Shown here: piece by piece, positions 20,138-31,722 of the stretch | How the letters are laid out: each line of letters opens with the position of its first letter | Numbering within the stretch: the first letter of the stretch is position 1 | Assembly: GCF_000586475.1 (NCBI RefSeq) | Contig: NZ_BAWJ01000003.1 | Span: forward strand, 62,001 to 126,000 | DNA from: Psychrobacter sp. JCM 18903 | Lineage (GTDB): Bacteria; Pseudomonadota; Gammaproteobacteria; Pseudomonadales; Moraxellaceae | DNA length: 64,000 nt | Direction: 5' to 3' | The notes under the pieces: generated by a model | Databases searched by the model: none | Told to the model about the DNA's origin: nothing | Seen by the model: the letters and a program-made list of their open reading frames with translations, nothing else | Made by a program: the position numbers and the translations under genes

Positions 20138-20785
20138 TTAGATAGCTTGTGGAATGGGTAGCGCACGTGCCAATTCATGGGCGACTTGCTGCGCCGCCGT
20201 TGCTAAATCTTCGGCAGGAAGGGGTAAGTTTTGCAGTGTGAGATGCCAATCATCCACTTCTCGGCGTAAATGTGCCACCCACAGCGTCGTGCAATCACGT
20301 GGCAGTTGCTTTAGATTGACTTCAAAACAACGATTGCCCTCATCATCGCTTAGATGAATCTCGCCTTTTTTGACTCTTGAAAACGGATGACCGTGGTAAG
20401 AGTTGGCTATCATAGCAATGTGGGTGATATGTGCTGGAATTTTATCTAAGTAAAGCCTGATTTGCTCTTGGTCAAGAGGTGCCAAATACATCGCTTGTTC
20501 GCCGCGATCTTTGCCATTGAGACTGTCGCCTTGATGTTTCACTGATTCCGCTTTATCGCGCAATTGTTTGAACCAAACGATATCACTGATGGTGCAATTG
20601 TCGTCATATAGTACGCAAGCCAAATCAATATCAATAGCACTCTGGTTTTTTTTAAAGCGCTTAAACATGCCTTTTGGCTCAATCTTGGTAAATTCATAGT
20701 TTAGCGCAAAAAATAAGGTTCCCGCGTCTAAGCCCAGTCCTCTTAAACTGTCTGACAGTAATGGCAATGAGGCAGTGGTCGGCAT
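20138..20785 (-). CDS. TerD family protein
   Basis: 215 residues. It carries TerD-family features: L-x-x-L-G-L-D-A near the N-terminus, the acidic stretch DIDLACVLYDDN, the conserved V-K-H-Q-G-D-S-L-N-G-K-D-R-G-E segment, and IPAHITHIAMIANSYHG. TerD proteins bind calcium through Asp-rich sites and belong to tellurite or stress-response systems of uncertain biochemistry. No terABC neighbours are present, so this is a solitary member. AAGGA precedes ATG 20785. Confidence 0.8.
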   Translation of the reverse strand: MPTTASLPLLSDSLRGLGLDAGTLFFALNYEFTKIEPKGMFKRFKKNQSAIDIDLACVLYDDNCTISDIVWFKQLRDKAESVKHQGDSLNGKDRGEQAMYLAPLDQEQIRLYLDKIPAHITHIAMIANSYHGHPFSRVKKGEIHLSDDEGNRCFEVNLKQLPRDCTTLWVAHLRREVDDWHLTLQNLPLPAEDLATAAQQVAHELARALPIPQAI

Positions 20786-20873
20786 AACATTCCTTATCTA
20801 TTTTCGTTCTTTATTTTTAAATAGTGGTAATCGTCTGAATACGGTTAAATTTGAGCGTCATTACCCGCAGTTA

Positions 20874-22009
20874 TTATTTATGATCAAAAAACTTATCCAA
20901 TACGGCTTGATGTAACAATTCTGGTTTGGCATTCAATAAACCATTGCCAAAACCACGTAACCACCAAACCAGTTGTGAAGTTAGGTTGACAGTGGCTTGA
21001 ATGGTCAGCGTGTCATCATCCAACGTAACAGTTTGATCGTCACTGAGCTTGCTTTCAGTCAGGCTTTTGCCCGCTTGTTTGGTGAATTGTAGCTCAATAG
21101 CAGTGTTTTTGCCATGATTAGGCAGATCACCGAATAAGGGGTGGCTAAAGCCCATACCACCCGCATCCAAATAAGTATCGAGTTGGAAACTCTCAGGTGT
21201 TTGTGCGGCGCTTTCGAGAATGTCAACGCTAGCAAATCGATGTAGGGCAAAGGTACGAATGGTAAAGTTTGGATCATCAGTACGAGTTGCCAGCAGATAA
21301 ATAATCACACCGCGCTGGATAATAGCGATGGGATTCAAAAGATATTCACTGGCCTGTGATTTATCGCTGCGGGTATAGCAGGCTTTGATTTGTAATTGAT
21401 AAAACAGCGCATGGTAAATATTGTCTTTGCTATCCAAGTCAATATGCGGCGCGATTAGTGGCTGAGTGGCAGGCTCAATACGCACTCTGTCGATCCATGA
21501 ATGGGTGACTTTACTGTTTTTTAGCTGCCGCCTTGCCAAGTCAAACCATGGAAATAATTCATCTAAATAACAGGTGGTAGTAGCTGAGTTAGATTGGCTT
21601 CAACCATATTAAAGGCGACTGCTTGCGATAGATTCATGTGCGGTAAGCTTTGGAGTGGTGCATCATCACGCCAGCGCCAGCCTTGTGGGTTGGCGTTATT
21701 TTTTTCTATCGGAAAGCGTTTTGCCAGCGCATTTAAGTCGCGTTGAACAGTGCGCAAGCTGATGTCAAAGCCTGCCATCATCAGCTGCTCGTAGATATGG
21801 GTTGTGCCCACCCAGCGGTTGCGCTGTAGTTGCGATAGCACTTGCCACTGGCGCGCCGTCGTCGCCGCGCCATGGCGATTATCGTTATTATCTCCTGAGA
21901 CGTGGCTATCTCCTGAGACATGACTGTCCGCTGCCGCTACAGTATTATCTTGCTCAACAGAGTTCGTTTGAGCATGAGAGTGGTCGGCGTCAGTAGAATG
22001 TACAGTCAT
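20874..22009 (-). CDS. WYL-domain transcriptional regulator (one frameshift)
   Basis: About 378 residues after restoring one T near 21572 (cctgttattta). An N-terminal His/Asp-rich tail of about 45 residues contains a six-residue duplication (SHVSGD twice). A helix-turn-helix follows (RQWQVLSQLQRNRWVGTTHIYEQL...FDISLRTVQRDLNAL), then the WYL sensor region (HALFYQLQIKACY ... NPIAIIQRGVIIYLLATR) and a C-terminal WCX-like extension ending VLDKFFDHK. WYL regulators respond to nucleic-acid or nucleotide ligands, often after DNA damage or phage attack. No defence genes adjoin this one. AAAGG lies upstream of ATG 22009. Confidence 0.82.
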
Positions 22010-22101
22010 TAAGCGATAACCTTTATGAAATTACGAGTTGGCTTTTGTATAGCTTAGCGGAGTATTAACCATTCATCATCGCAGAAAAGCATCATAGCGT
22101 C

Positions 22102-22118
22102 TAGGGCATGTCTTCAAT
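22102..22118 (+). repeat. Possible solo end of the MITE-like family
   Basis: tagggcatgtcttcaat matches the left terminal inverted repeat of the family (tagggcgtgtcttcat in the copy at 35450) with one substitution over 15 bases. No partner end follows within 200 bases, so if real it is a remnant. Confidence 0.4.
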
Positions 22119-22174
22119 TAGCACACTGATTTATTGATTGGTTTTGACACGGCTAAATTTCACTATAAATCAGC

Positions 22175-25029
22175 TTATATGGCGTCAATGGGTGTTTTAG
22201 TGTCATTGTTATCGATACCTTGATTGATGCTTTTGTCGATGCCTTGATCCTCATTGATAATGACTTCTTTGTGCTCCGCCTTGTCTTTACATTTTTCTTT
22301 TTTTCTCTTGTCCCGTTTTTTTTGACGTTTTGCTTTTTGCTTTTTTTTATCTTTCTTTTTGGACTTTTTATCATCAATACCATCGTCATTGTTATCTTGA
22401 TTTTCATCCCATAACATCAGACGACTTAAAACTTTGCCAAACAACGTGTCTTTACGATAGCGACCTTTCTTGTTCATGGTATCGATAGGCAAACCAGTCA
22501 TCAGCGTCAATGCTTCGCTCAGTGTATAGACACCATAAATATGAAATTCGTTCGCTTTGACGGCAGCAATGATGTCGTCACGCAGCATGAGCTGTTTGAC
22601 ATTGGCCATTGGAATGACCACGCCTTGCTGCCCAGTCAATTCTTGCTCGCGGCATGCATCAAAGAATCCGGCGATTTTAGAGTTGATACCGCCAACCGCT
22701 TGCACTTCGCCCAATTGGTTCATAGACCAGTAATGGCAAATGATTGATCAATCGGGACGTTTGCTAAGGCAGATAGCAGCGCACAGCCTTCGCTGACGGT
22801 AGCACTATCGCCATCGATATGGGCGTAGCTTTGTTCAAAAGCGAGCGAGGCGCTAAAGTTGAGCGCATGATGTTGGCTGAATAATGCGCGCAAATAGCTG
22901 GTCATAATCAGCATGCCTTTGGCGTGTAAACTACCGCCCAAATCCACGTCACGCTCGATATCGAGAATTTCACCCGTACCAATATTTGGTTGAATGACGG
23001 CAGTCAGGCGGGCGGGCATACCAAACTCGCTATCGGCATAACTGACCACTGTCAGCGCATTGACTTGTCCGACAGCGCTGCCTTGAGTTTGAATAAGCTG
23101 CTGACCGTTTTTTAGCTCATCCCAATAGAGGTCACGCAGGTATCCTGAACGCTCGTCCATATCATCGATGGCTTGTGTGACATGATAGGCATTGACAATG
23201 TTTTTTCCGCTTAAATGCGCGTGGCGGTTAGACTCATGCAATAGCTTGATTAATAAATCACTGTGCAAGCTTAAGCGGTCTTGGTCTTCTGCTTGTAAGC
23301 TTAAATGCTCAAGTAGGGCAGCTTGCGCGCTACGATCAAACGGATAGAGATTGGCATAGTCAATGATATCAGCCATTTTTGCGACTAACGCCAATTCGTG
23401 CTCACTGCTGCGAGGCACATCATCGTGAAAATCCGCACGTACTTTAAAGACCGCATCAAACTCAGGCTCAAGCTCTAACAGCTCATAATATAAGTCTGCT
23501 TCACCAAGCAAAATCACTTTAACATCAAGGTCAATGGGGGCAGGTGCTAACGATAAGCTGCCTGTTAAGGTCAGCATTTGTTCAAGGCTTGAGAGTTTGA
23601 TTTTGCGTGATTGTAACGCCCGCTTGAGACCCTGCCAAGCATAGGGATGCTCAAGTAAGTGACTCGCTTCTAATAGTAAATACCCACCATTGGCACGGTG
23701 TAGAGCACCTGCTCGAATCATACTGACATCAGTGGTGACCGTGCCCAATTGAGTGATTTGCTCGACATGACCCAACAAGTTCAAGTGCGTCGGTAAGTCC
23801 TCAAAGATGACAGGTGCACCGTCGTCCGGCGTGTGACTGACAATGACGTTGACCGCATAGCGACTTGGGGTTGTGGCCAAAACTGCTGTCACAAATTCTT
23901 CGTCATCGCCATTGACGATGCGCTCGACATGCGTAACCATGTCGGCAAATACGGTCTTGAGATAATCAATGACAAGCGGGTGACTGGCAAATTGCTCATA
24001 AACAGGGGCAAATAAAGGTTGTAGTGCACGACGTGCAATATTGCGATGCAGGGCTTCTATCGCATCATTGGCTTCGTCTTCTAACTGCTCTAACGCGATG
24101 GTCAACTGACTTAAGCGTTTTTGCATATGGTTTTTTTGGACAAAGTTATTTAGCTCAGCTTCGTATTCACTATTGCCGTATTCAGTATTGTTTTCATTCT
24201 GCTCTGCATTCGTAGGATCGTTATACTCGGTGTTAGAAATGCTCGCTTTGCTACTATTATCGCTCACGGATTTATTTTTATGGCTAGCAGATAATTTATC
24301 CTCACCACCACTAGTTTCTGTCGCGAGTTGACTGGGATGTACAAACACCGCTTTATTATCAAAGGAGCGAAACGTCAACGCCAAATCATATTGTTTGCCT
24401 TCCGCATTGAGCACATCATAAGCCTGACTTTCTTTTTGATGTGTGTCATTTTTGATGGCTTCGATTTTGCTTTGATATTGGTCACTACGAAAGCGTTGGC
24501 TCAATCGTTTTTTGGCTTGTTGCCATAATTGATTGACTTGCTGCTGCAATAAGGAGGCTTGCCCCGCAGGTAGTCGCAGCGCTAAAGGGGTACGTGGATC
24601 GGTGAAATTATGCACATATACCCAGTCGTCAGGTGTGGGGGCATCGGCGGCAATGCGCGTTAGCAAGCGGCTGATGACGGTGCGTTTGCCCAAGCCATTT
24701 TCACCAGCAGCAAACACATGATAGCCACTGGCTTTGATATCCAAAGCTGTTTGTAAGGCTTTTAGGGCACGCTGCTGACCAAAGCCAACATCTAGATCTG
24801 GTGCCGTACGGGTATCCGAGGGCAATTCATCAGGGTCGCTATAGCGTTTTAGTTGCTCAGCGGTGACAAGGCAGCGCTGCTTGATATCAATAAAGCATGG
24901 ATGCGGTGTATTCGGTGTTGCTGATTTGGTACTTTTTAATTCAATGATGGGTGTTGCCATATTATTAGCGTCTTTTTTATTAGCGTCTCTTGATAATTGA
25001 GAGGTAGGGATGTGTGGCTGTTTGGTCAT
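22175..25029 (-). CDS. Lon-type ATP-dependent protease, LonB/YcbZ-like (one frameshift)
   Basis: About 951 residues after restoring one T near 22724 (ggtctatg, expected ggttctatg), which joins SFAITGS to MNQLGEVQAVGG. The N-terminal ATPase has Walker A AAGENGLGKRT, interrupted by a long charged coiled-coil insert. HRANGGYLLLEASHLL matches the Walker B region of this family. The S16 protease domain has the catalytic Ser in IDGDSATVSEGC and the Lys in GGINSKIAGFF. The C-terminus is odd: about 35 residues made almost only of Lys, Arg and acidic residues (KKSKKKDKKKQKAKRQKKRD...). No good ribosome site precedes ATG 25029, and ATG at codon 24 is an alternative. The gene is divergent from rsmG. Confidence 0.88.
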
Positions 25030-25400
25030 AGGTATAAATTATATCGTTTGTAGAAAGTGGCGTAGGTATTAAGTGCTATTAAGTGTTATTAAGTTTACTA
25101 ATGAGTGCTAATACTTGGTTTTTTCTAGTTAATTTGCATCGTTCATAAAAACATCTTACAAGATAAAACGGTATTTTAAATAAATCATTAAAAGCAGTTT
25201 TGTATCATTAGCAGGCTCTGTTAAAAACGCTATATAAGCAATCATTCATCATCCATTTAACGCGATTAAAGAACAATAACGCCTCAATATAGGCTCAGAT
25301 AGTATAAGATGTCTCACATTGGCGCAATCTGCAACTATTCAATGGGCAGACTGCATGATAAAATAGACGGTTCACATGTCAAAACTGGATAACTCGTTGT
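25030..25400. other. Divergent intergenic region with a 10-bp tandem repeat
   Basis: About 370 AT-rich bases between the Lon-type gene and rsmG. Three tandem 10-mers, tattaagtgc, tattaagtgt and tattaagttt, lie at 25067-25096, just upstream of the Lon-type gene. Otherwise I see nothing specific. The promoters of both genes should be here. Confidence 0.55.
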
Positions 25401-26116
25401 ATGTCAGACTTTACTAAAACATCTTCATCCTCTGCTAACACGGGCAATATCCGTATTGATCCGACTGGCTTTGTAAAGCTTGGCGCACAGCTGCCAGCGC
25501 TGGCGAATACCTTGGCACAAGCGGTCAATGAGCTCAAGTTATCCTTGAGTGAGACACAGCAGCGCACATTATTATTGTACTTAGACCAGCTTTTGTTGTG
25601 GAATAAAGCGTATAATCTGACCGCCATCACTGATCCAGAAGAGGCATTGATCAAACATATAATCGATTGTTTGGCTATTATAACGCATTTACCGTCAGGG
25701 TCACTGTTAGATATTGGCACAGGAGCAGGGATGCCAGCGGTTATCATTGCGATTTGTCAGCCAGAGCGTCAATGCACCGCACTTGATAGTAATCAGAAAA
25801 AAATTCGTTTTATTAAGCAAATCAGCAGTGAGCTTGGCTTGAATAATATGCAGCCAATTGCTTCTCGTATCGAGCGCATGAAGCCAGCTATGACGTTGTG
25901 ACTTCTAGAGCCTTTGCCAGTTTGATCGATTTTGTCGAAGTGGCTCAGCCGCGCTTAGCAGATAACGGTTACCTATGCGCGATGAAAGGCAAAGCGCCAA
26001 GCGATAAAGAACTACAAGTACTAGACAATGACTGGCATATTAAGACGATTAAGCTTAAAGTGCCTCGTTTACATGATAGTCGTCATTTAATTGAATTGTC
26101 CTATAAAAATGTCTAA
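25401..26116 (+). CDS. rsmG: 16S rRNA (guanine(527)-N7)-methyltransferase RsmG (one frameshift)
   Basis: GidB/RsmG family, which methylates G527 of 16S rRNA with S-adenosylmethionine. Motifs: LLLYLDQLLLWNKAYNLTAITDPEEALIKHIIDCLAI, and the SAM-binding loop LLDIGTGAGMPAVIIAI. In the corrected frame, YDVVTSRAFASLIDFVE follows. One base is missing near 25890 (gccagctatgac). The stop is at 26114-26116, giving about 238 residues, normal for the family. Next comes parA, the usual order near the origin in many proteobacteria. Confidence 0.95.
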
Positions 26117-26341
26117 GCTATGAACACCTTTTAAGTGATACGTGTCAGTGACACATGATTTTGTTGATATCTGAATGGCAAGATATTCAAAATATGGTGA
26201 TACAGATAGTGCTAATTGTATAGAGATACTCGTACTGTTTACACTTATGAGTATGATGCTATGCAAAGTTTAGCGAAAAATTGATTGTGTAAGCCAAAAG
26301 TAAAATAACAGTAATAGACCCTAATTAAATTGAGTGAGTGT

Positions 26342-27121
26342 ATGGAAATCATAGCAATTGCGAATCAAAAAGGCGGCGTGGGCAAAACCACGACGGCAGT
26401 AAATTTGACCGCCAGCTTGGCTGCGAAGCGCAAGCATGTACTGCTGATTGACTTAGACCCACAGGGTAATGCGACCAGTGGTACGGGTGTCGATAAGAAT
26501 GAATTAGCACTGACGATAGCGGACGTATTATTGGATGGCGTGTCGCTGTCTGATGCTATTGTTACCAGTCCAGCAGGGTTTGATGTGATCGGTGCCAATC
26601 GTGATTTGGCTGGCATGGATATCACCCTAATGAATAAGACCAATAGTCATGAGCTGTTTAAAACAGCAATGGTGGCTTTGGTTAATGATCAGATAGCTGC
26701 TAAAAAACCGGCTTATGACTATGTGGTTATAGACTGCGCACCCAGTTTGAATTTGCTGACGATTAATGCGTTAGTTGCTACAGATAGCGTCATTATTCCG
26801 ATGCAGTGTGAATACTATGCATTAGAAGGATTGGCTGATTTGTCGCAGACAATAGAGCGTTTAACGGAGCTGAATCCAAAGCTATATATCCGCGGTGTGG
26901 TGAGAACATTATTTGATGCACGCAATACACTGGCTCGCGACGTGTCTGCCGAGCTGGAAGCGCACTTTGGCGATATTATGTATAAGACCCATATTCCAAG
27001 AAATATTCGCTTGGCAGAAGCGCCAGCGCACGGTTTGCCAGTTATCGCTTATGAGAGATGGTCAAAAGGTGCGCGCGCTTATCAAAAATTGGCGGCTGAA
27101 GTCATGAAACAAAGTGACTAA
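26342..27121 (+). CDS. parA: Chromosome-partitioning ATPase ParA (Soj)
   Basis: Intact, 259 residues from ATG 26342. An in-frame TTG at 26330 is less likely. The deviant Walker A motif is KGGVGKTTTAVNL. DLDPQGNATSG and YVVIDCAPSLNLLTINAL are the Walker A' and B regions. It binds DNA non-specifically in the ATP state and is stimulated by ParB to segregate the replication origin. It sits between rsmG and parB. Confidence 0.96.
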   Translation: MEIIAIANQKGGVGKTTTAVNLTASLAAKRKHVLLIDLDPQGNATSGTGVDKNELALTIADVLLDGVSLSDAIVTSPAGFDVIGANRDLAGMDITLMNKTNSHELFKTAMVALVNDQIAAKKPAYDYVVIDCAPSLNLLTINALVATDSVIIPMQCEYYALEGLADLSQTIERLTELNPKLYIRGVVRTLFDARNTLARDVSAELEAHFGDIMYKTHIPRNIRLAEAPAHGLPVIAYERWSKGARAYQKLAAEVMKQSD

Positions 27122-27274
27122 TATGCATGTATGCATGTTTTTTAGCACCAATGATAGATTGTAAGCACAAGCGTGCAAACAGATATCGAGCATTGAATAT
27201 TGTATTTATAAGTAATGAGTAAGCTGTATTAATAATTATTTGGCTTTTATTTTAGCGTTAGAGGATAGGTAATC

Positions 27275-28419
27275 ATGGCGAAGAAAAGAGGGTTGGCTGC
27301 CAATCGAGCTTAGATGCCTTATTGGGGTCAATCAAAAAAGAAAAGCAAATCACCGCCTCTGCCTTGCAAGACGATATGGTAGCGCGTGAGAATACTTTGC
27401 CAGCTGAAACGCTAAACGCTGATAGATTAAATATTAGCACGCCTGCTCAATCTGATAGTAATGAGACCAGTGAAAAACTAACGACCAAACCTATTGCCTC
27501 TGACACCACTACCAGCAGTCGAACTACACGGTCGCCGCGCACGATAAACAAAGGTACGGCTAATAAGAATCGTGTTAATGGAACAGATACTAGTGCCTCT
27601 GAAGACCAGATAAGCTTGGTGCAAATAGATGTCACGCGTTTGCAAGCGGGTAAGTATCAGCCACGCCGTGATATGAGTGAAACGGCGCTTGCAGAGCTGG
27701 CGTCTTCGATTGAGCAGCATGGCGTTATGCAACCGATCGTTATCCGTCCGTTATTGGCCAATGAAGACAAGAGTGAAGCATTCGTTACCCATGAGATCAT
27801 TGCTGGTGAGCGTCGCTGGCGTGCAGCAAAAATGGCAGGTAAAGCCGTTATTCCAGCGATTGAACGTGCTTTATCTGATGAGCTTGCCATCGCACTGGCC
27901 TTGATTGAAAATATCCAGCGTGAGGACTTGTCCGTGATTGAACAGGCCGCTGCATTACAACGTTTTCATACTGAATTTGGTATGAGTCATGCGATGATTG
28001 CCGAAGTCGTTGGCAAGGCACGCACCACCGTATCAAACCTGCTGCGTCTCAATCAACTGCATGATACAGTCAAAGATCATTTAGCAAATAGTGCCCTAGA
28101 TATGGGCCATGCGCGCACGCTCTTGGCATTATCCTCTGAGCAGCAGCCGATTATCGCGCAAAAAATTATCGACGGCGGTATGACGGTACGCGACGCTGAA
28201 AAGTTGGTTAAATCGATCTTGCAGCCTGCACCGAAAGCCAATCGTGCTGAGCAAACGCAATCTCGTGAGGTTGAGCGCTTGACGCAAAGACTGACAGATA
28301 TGTTAGGGGCTGAAGTCAAACTCAAACACAAAAAAGATGGTCAAGGTAGTGTTGAGATATTTTTCCATAACCAAGATCAGTTAGCAGCTTTGATTAAGCA
28401 CATAGAAGCACAGGCTTGA
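27275..28419 (+). CDS. parB: Chromosome-partitioning protein ParB (frameshift near the start)
   Basis: The true start is ATG 27275, preceded by GAGG. One G is lost near 27310 (cgagctta), so the uncorrected frame stops after MAKKRGLAANRA. Corrected, it reads MAKKRGLAANRGLDALLGSI, the classic ParB N-terminus. A linker of about 90 Ser/Thr/Asn-rich residues follows, then the CTPase/ParB-N domain (KYQPRRDMSETALAELA, GERRWRAAKMAG with the conserved GERRxRA, and ENIQREDLSVIEQA). Next are the helix-turn-helix (GKARTTVSNLLRLNQL) and the C-terminal dimer domain. The length is about 381 residues; the linker is longer than usual. Confidence 0.95.
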
Positions 28420-28504
28420 TATCGCTAACGAGTTTGTCATGATGCTGTAAATTTAAGATATTTTGATAGCCGCTATTTTTATAAAAATATAAAAGAGAGT
28501 CAAT

Positions 28505-29238
28505 ATGTGGGAGTTGGTAAAAGCGGGTGGTTGGTTGATGACACCTATCGTGGTGTGCTCAATATTGGCATTGGTTATCATCATCGAGCGTAGTCATACT
28601 TTACAGTTTAATAAAGTTGCTCCGAGTAGATTGCGCGAGCAGCTAATCACGCGCTTACGTGAGAATGGGGATATTGGTCGTACACAGTTGATGAATGTCA
28701 AAGAAAAAACACCTTTGGGAGATATTTTAGCGACAGGGCTGCTGTATCGTCAATATGGCTTAGACTCGATGACGATGCATATGCAAAACCGCGCTAGCGT
28801 ACAAGTGCATCAGTTAGAAAAAAACATCAATATGCTTGGGACCATAGGGGCGATTGCGCACTACTGGGGTTGTTAGGCACGGTGTTAGGCATTATTTCGT
28901 CGTTTTTGGCGATTACCGATGGCGCGATGCAAGACCCAACGATGCTTGCTGCTGGTGTGTCACAAGCGTTGATTACGACTGCTGCTGGTATGATCGTGGC
29001 TATTCCAGCACTGGTTGCCTATCGTTATTTTCAGCGCCGTATTATCGATATTAATGCCCAGTTTGAGACGCAAGCGGGACTCATGATTCAAGAGTTGTAT
29101 GATTATCATTTGCTGGAAAATACGTCTACTGCTGGTTTGAATGTGCCTGCACATCGTGCGCCATCGGCTGACGTTGTAGATCACGAGTATGCAGTGGATG
29201 GATTAAGCTCAAATAATGGTGTTGCCGTCACTTCTTAG
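28505..29238 (+). CDS. exbB: MotA/TolQ/ExbB proton channel protein (one frameshift)
   Basis: About 244 residues. The first transmembrane helix is PIVVCSILALVIIIERSHTL. The family motif GTIGAIAPLLGLLGTVLGIISSF appears after restoring a C lost near 28860 (gcgcacta). A third helix is AAGMIVAIPALVAYRYF. With ExbD it uses the proton gradient to energise TonB or a similar partner. No tonB gene is adjacent. The order exbB-exbD-msbA-lpxK-kdsB is a known arrangement in gamma-proteobacteria. AGAGAG precedes ATG 28505. Confidence 0.92.
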
Positions 29239-29324
29239 TATTTATTTCTTAGTATTTGTGACTGTTCAGCACGCCCTAATAATCCATCAAGCACATGAGT
29301 ATTCAGTAAATTAAAGAGAGTGAT

Positions 29325-29756
29325 ATGCGCTTTAGAAAACCGACTGTTGAGCCGCTCGAAATTAACTTGACCCCGATGATTGACTGCTTGTTGTTTTTGA
29401 TTGTGTTTTTACTGTTAGCAACGTCGTTTAATCATTTTAGTCGTTTAAATATTATTCTTCCTGAAGCTGAAGGTGTTGCGCTGACAGAAGAGAAAAACAG
29501 TATCGAAGTGGCAGTACAAGAAGATGGCAGTTATCTGGTGAACGGTATTACGCTTGCCAGTAGCAATGAGGCAGAGTTGACCAGTATGCTACAACAAGAA
29601 GCTGGTAGTAATCGTGACATGCTATTTGTTATTGCTGCGGATGCCAATGCCACCCATCAATCGGTTGTGCGAGTGATGGACATTGCAGGTAAACTGGGAT
29701 TTTTGAATCTTAATATCAGTACGGTCGTGCCACTTGGTCAGCCGTTACCGCAGTAG
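29325..29756 (+). CDS. exbD: Biopolymer transport protein ExbD
   Basis: 143 residues, intact. A single N-terminal membrane helix (PMIDCLLFLIVFLLLATSF) carries the conserved Asp in LTPMIDCLLFL, needed for proton coupling. A periplasmic domain follows, with VAVQEDGSYLVNGI and the repeat-like VIAADANATHQSVVRVMDIAGKLGF. It lies 86 bp after exbB and 94 bp before msbA. Confidence 0.95.
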   Translation: MRFRKPTVEPLEINLTPMIDCLLFLIVFLLLATSFNHFSRLNIILPEAEGVALTEEKNSIEVAVQEDGSYLVNGITLASSNEAELTSMLQQEAGSNRDMLFVIAADANATHQSVVRVMDIAGKLGFLNLNISTVVPLGQPLPQ

Positions 29757-29850
29757 CCTATAGTTACTTTAATGCCATTGATAGATGCTCTTATAAAACT
29801 GTGATTTTAACGCAGTCCATTCATGTTATGACCCCCAAATTGAGGCTTTT

Positions 29851-31637
29851 ATGAGCCAAGCATATCAACCTGACTCTGCAAAAACTGCTGCTAAAAAACT
29901 ATCAGCAGAGCCGTCAAACATACCTAAGCATAAAACCTTGCTGCGTTTGCTGAGTTATCTAAAACCATACTGGTGGGCATTAATGCTTACTGTGTTGGGC
30001 TTTGCGATTAATGCGGCGACAGAGATTTGGATTGCCAAATTACTTCAATATATCACCGATGCCATTAATCAGAACGATCAAAGCAAACAGGATTTATTTC
30101 CATTATTAATCATTGGTCTGTTTTTTGTTCGCGGTGTTGGTAGCTTTTTGGGTAATTATTATTCTGCTCTGGTCTCACGTAATTTGGTATATGAGCTGCG
30201 AGTGGAAGTCTTTAATAAATTGCTTCGTCTGCCAAGCTCTTTTTACTTAGCCAATCCTGCTGGTACCATTTCATCCAAGCTGATATTTGATGTTGAGCAA
30301 GTCACCGCCGCTAGTACAGACTCTATGAAGACGCTACTGCGTGATGGTCTGACAGTCGTCGCCTTGATAGGTTTCTTGCTTTATAGCAATTGGCGTTTGA
30401 CGTTGATTTTATTCGTTGTGCTACCGCCAATATTGTGGCTTATTCGCATCGCCTCAAAGCGTTATCTAAAGTTGTCTAAGGGTATTCAAGAGACGATGGG
30501 TGATGTCAGCCATATTACCAATGAAGTGATTGGTGGCTATCAGGTTGTCAAAAACTATGGCGGTCAAGCATACGAAGCCGCACGATTCGATAAAACATCA
30601 AAAAAGAACTTACGCCAAGGCATGAAGGTCGTGGTGACCAACAGTATCAATACGCCAGCAGTACAGCTGCTAATGGCTATAGCCATGTCAGTTGTGGTGT
30701 GGCTCGCACTACGCCCATCGGTGATAGACAATATCTCAGCGGGTGAGTTTATCTCATATATCGCCGCTGCAGGTTTGCTCAGCAAGCCGGTACGCTCATT
30801 GACTGATATCAATCAAAAACTGCAAAAAGGTATCGCGGCAGGTGAGTCTATTTTTGCCTTGTTAGATGAGCCAGAAGAAACAGACACTGGTGTGCTTAGC
30901 CCTGCTTTGACGGGCGAAATCAAGCTGGATAATGTCAGTCTGATTTATCCTGACTCAACGGTCGCTTTGCGTGACTTTACGTTAGATGTAAGAGCGGGTG
31001 AGACGGTTGCATTGGTAGGGCGAAGTGGTGCTGGTAAGTCATCTTTAGTAAACTTACTGACGCGCACCTTATCGACCTCTTCTGGGCAAATTACCTTGGA
31101 TGGTATACCGATTGAAGACATTAAGCTTGAGAGCTTACGGGCGCAGATTGCGATGGTCAATCAACAAGTAGTTCTGTTCAATACCACGGTATTTAACAAT
31201 ATTGCTTATGGTGCTTAGCCAATAAAACCCAGGCTGAGGTTGAGCGCGCCGCAAAAGATGCCTTTGCTCATGATTTTATTATGAAAATGCCAAACGGCTA
31301 TCAAAGTGAAATTGGTGCTGAAGGTTTGCAGCTGTCTGGCGGGCAGCGTCAGCGCTTATCGATTGCTCGTGCGCTATTAAAAGATGCGCCGATTTTAATT
31401 TTAGATGAAGCAACCAGTGCGTTAGACAATGAATCAGAGTATTACATTCAGCAAGCGCTTGATAATGTGATGAAAGATCGTACCACGTTAGTCATTGCAC
31501 ATCGACTGACCACTATTGAATCAGCCGATCGTATCGCCGTGTTAGACAGCGGTCAAATCGTCGAGTTAGGCACGCACGATGAGCTTATGCAATTGCAAGG
31601 TCATTATGCGCAAATGTATGAACGCGACTTTGAATAA
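29851..31637 (+). CDS. msbA: Lipid A export ABC transporter MsbA (one frameshift)
   Basis: About 595 residues, a fused membrane and ATPase half-transporter that flips lipid A-core across the inner membrane. Six helices occupy about residues 30-330. The ATPase has Walker [15 protein letters not shown], the Q-loop VNQQVVLFN, the signature [16 protein letters not shown] and Walker [13 protein letters not shown]. The frame breaks near 31216 (ggtgcttagcc, one T lost), between the Q-loop and the signature. Corrected, it reads [18 protein letters not shown]. The gene is followed by lpxK, its usual partner. Confidence 0.95.
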
Positions 31638-31722
31638 AATTATTGGACTATTCTTTGAGCAGCTTTGACGTTCAAATCGTGCTAAGTTAAAGTTTAACTG
31701 AATAGGTAAGTGGTCAATTATC

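Noticed and set aside
22153-22407. Lys-rich minus-strand open frame overlapping the Lon-type tail
   Set aside because: It is the A/T-rich tail of the protease gene read in another frame. The protease frame is continuous with the catalytic domain.
25030-27280. parS sites near parA-parB
   Set aside because: I looked for the tgtttcacgtgaaaca-type palindrome in the intergenic parts around rsmG-parA-parB and found none. The sites are presumably elsewhere.
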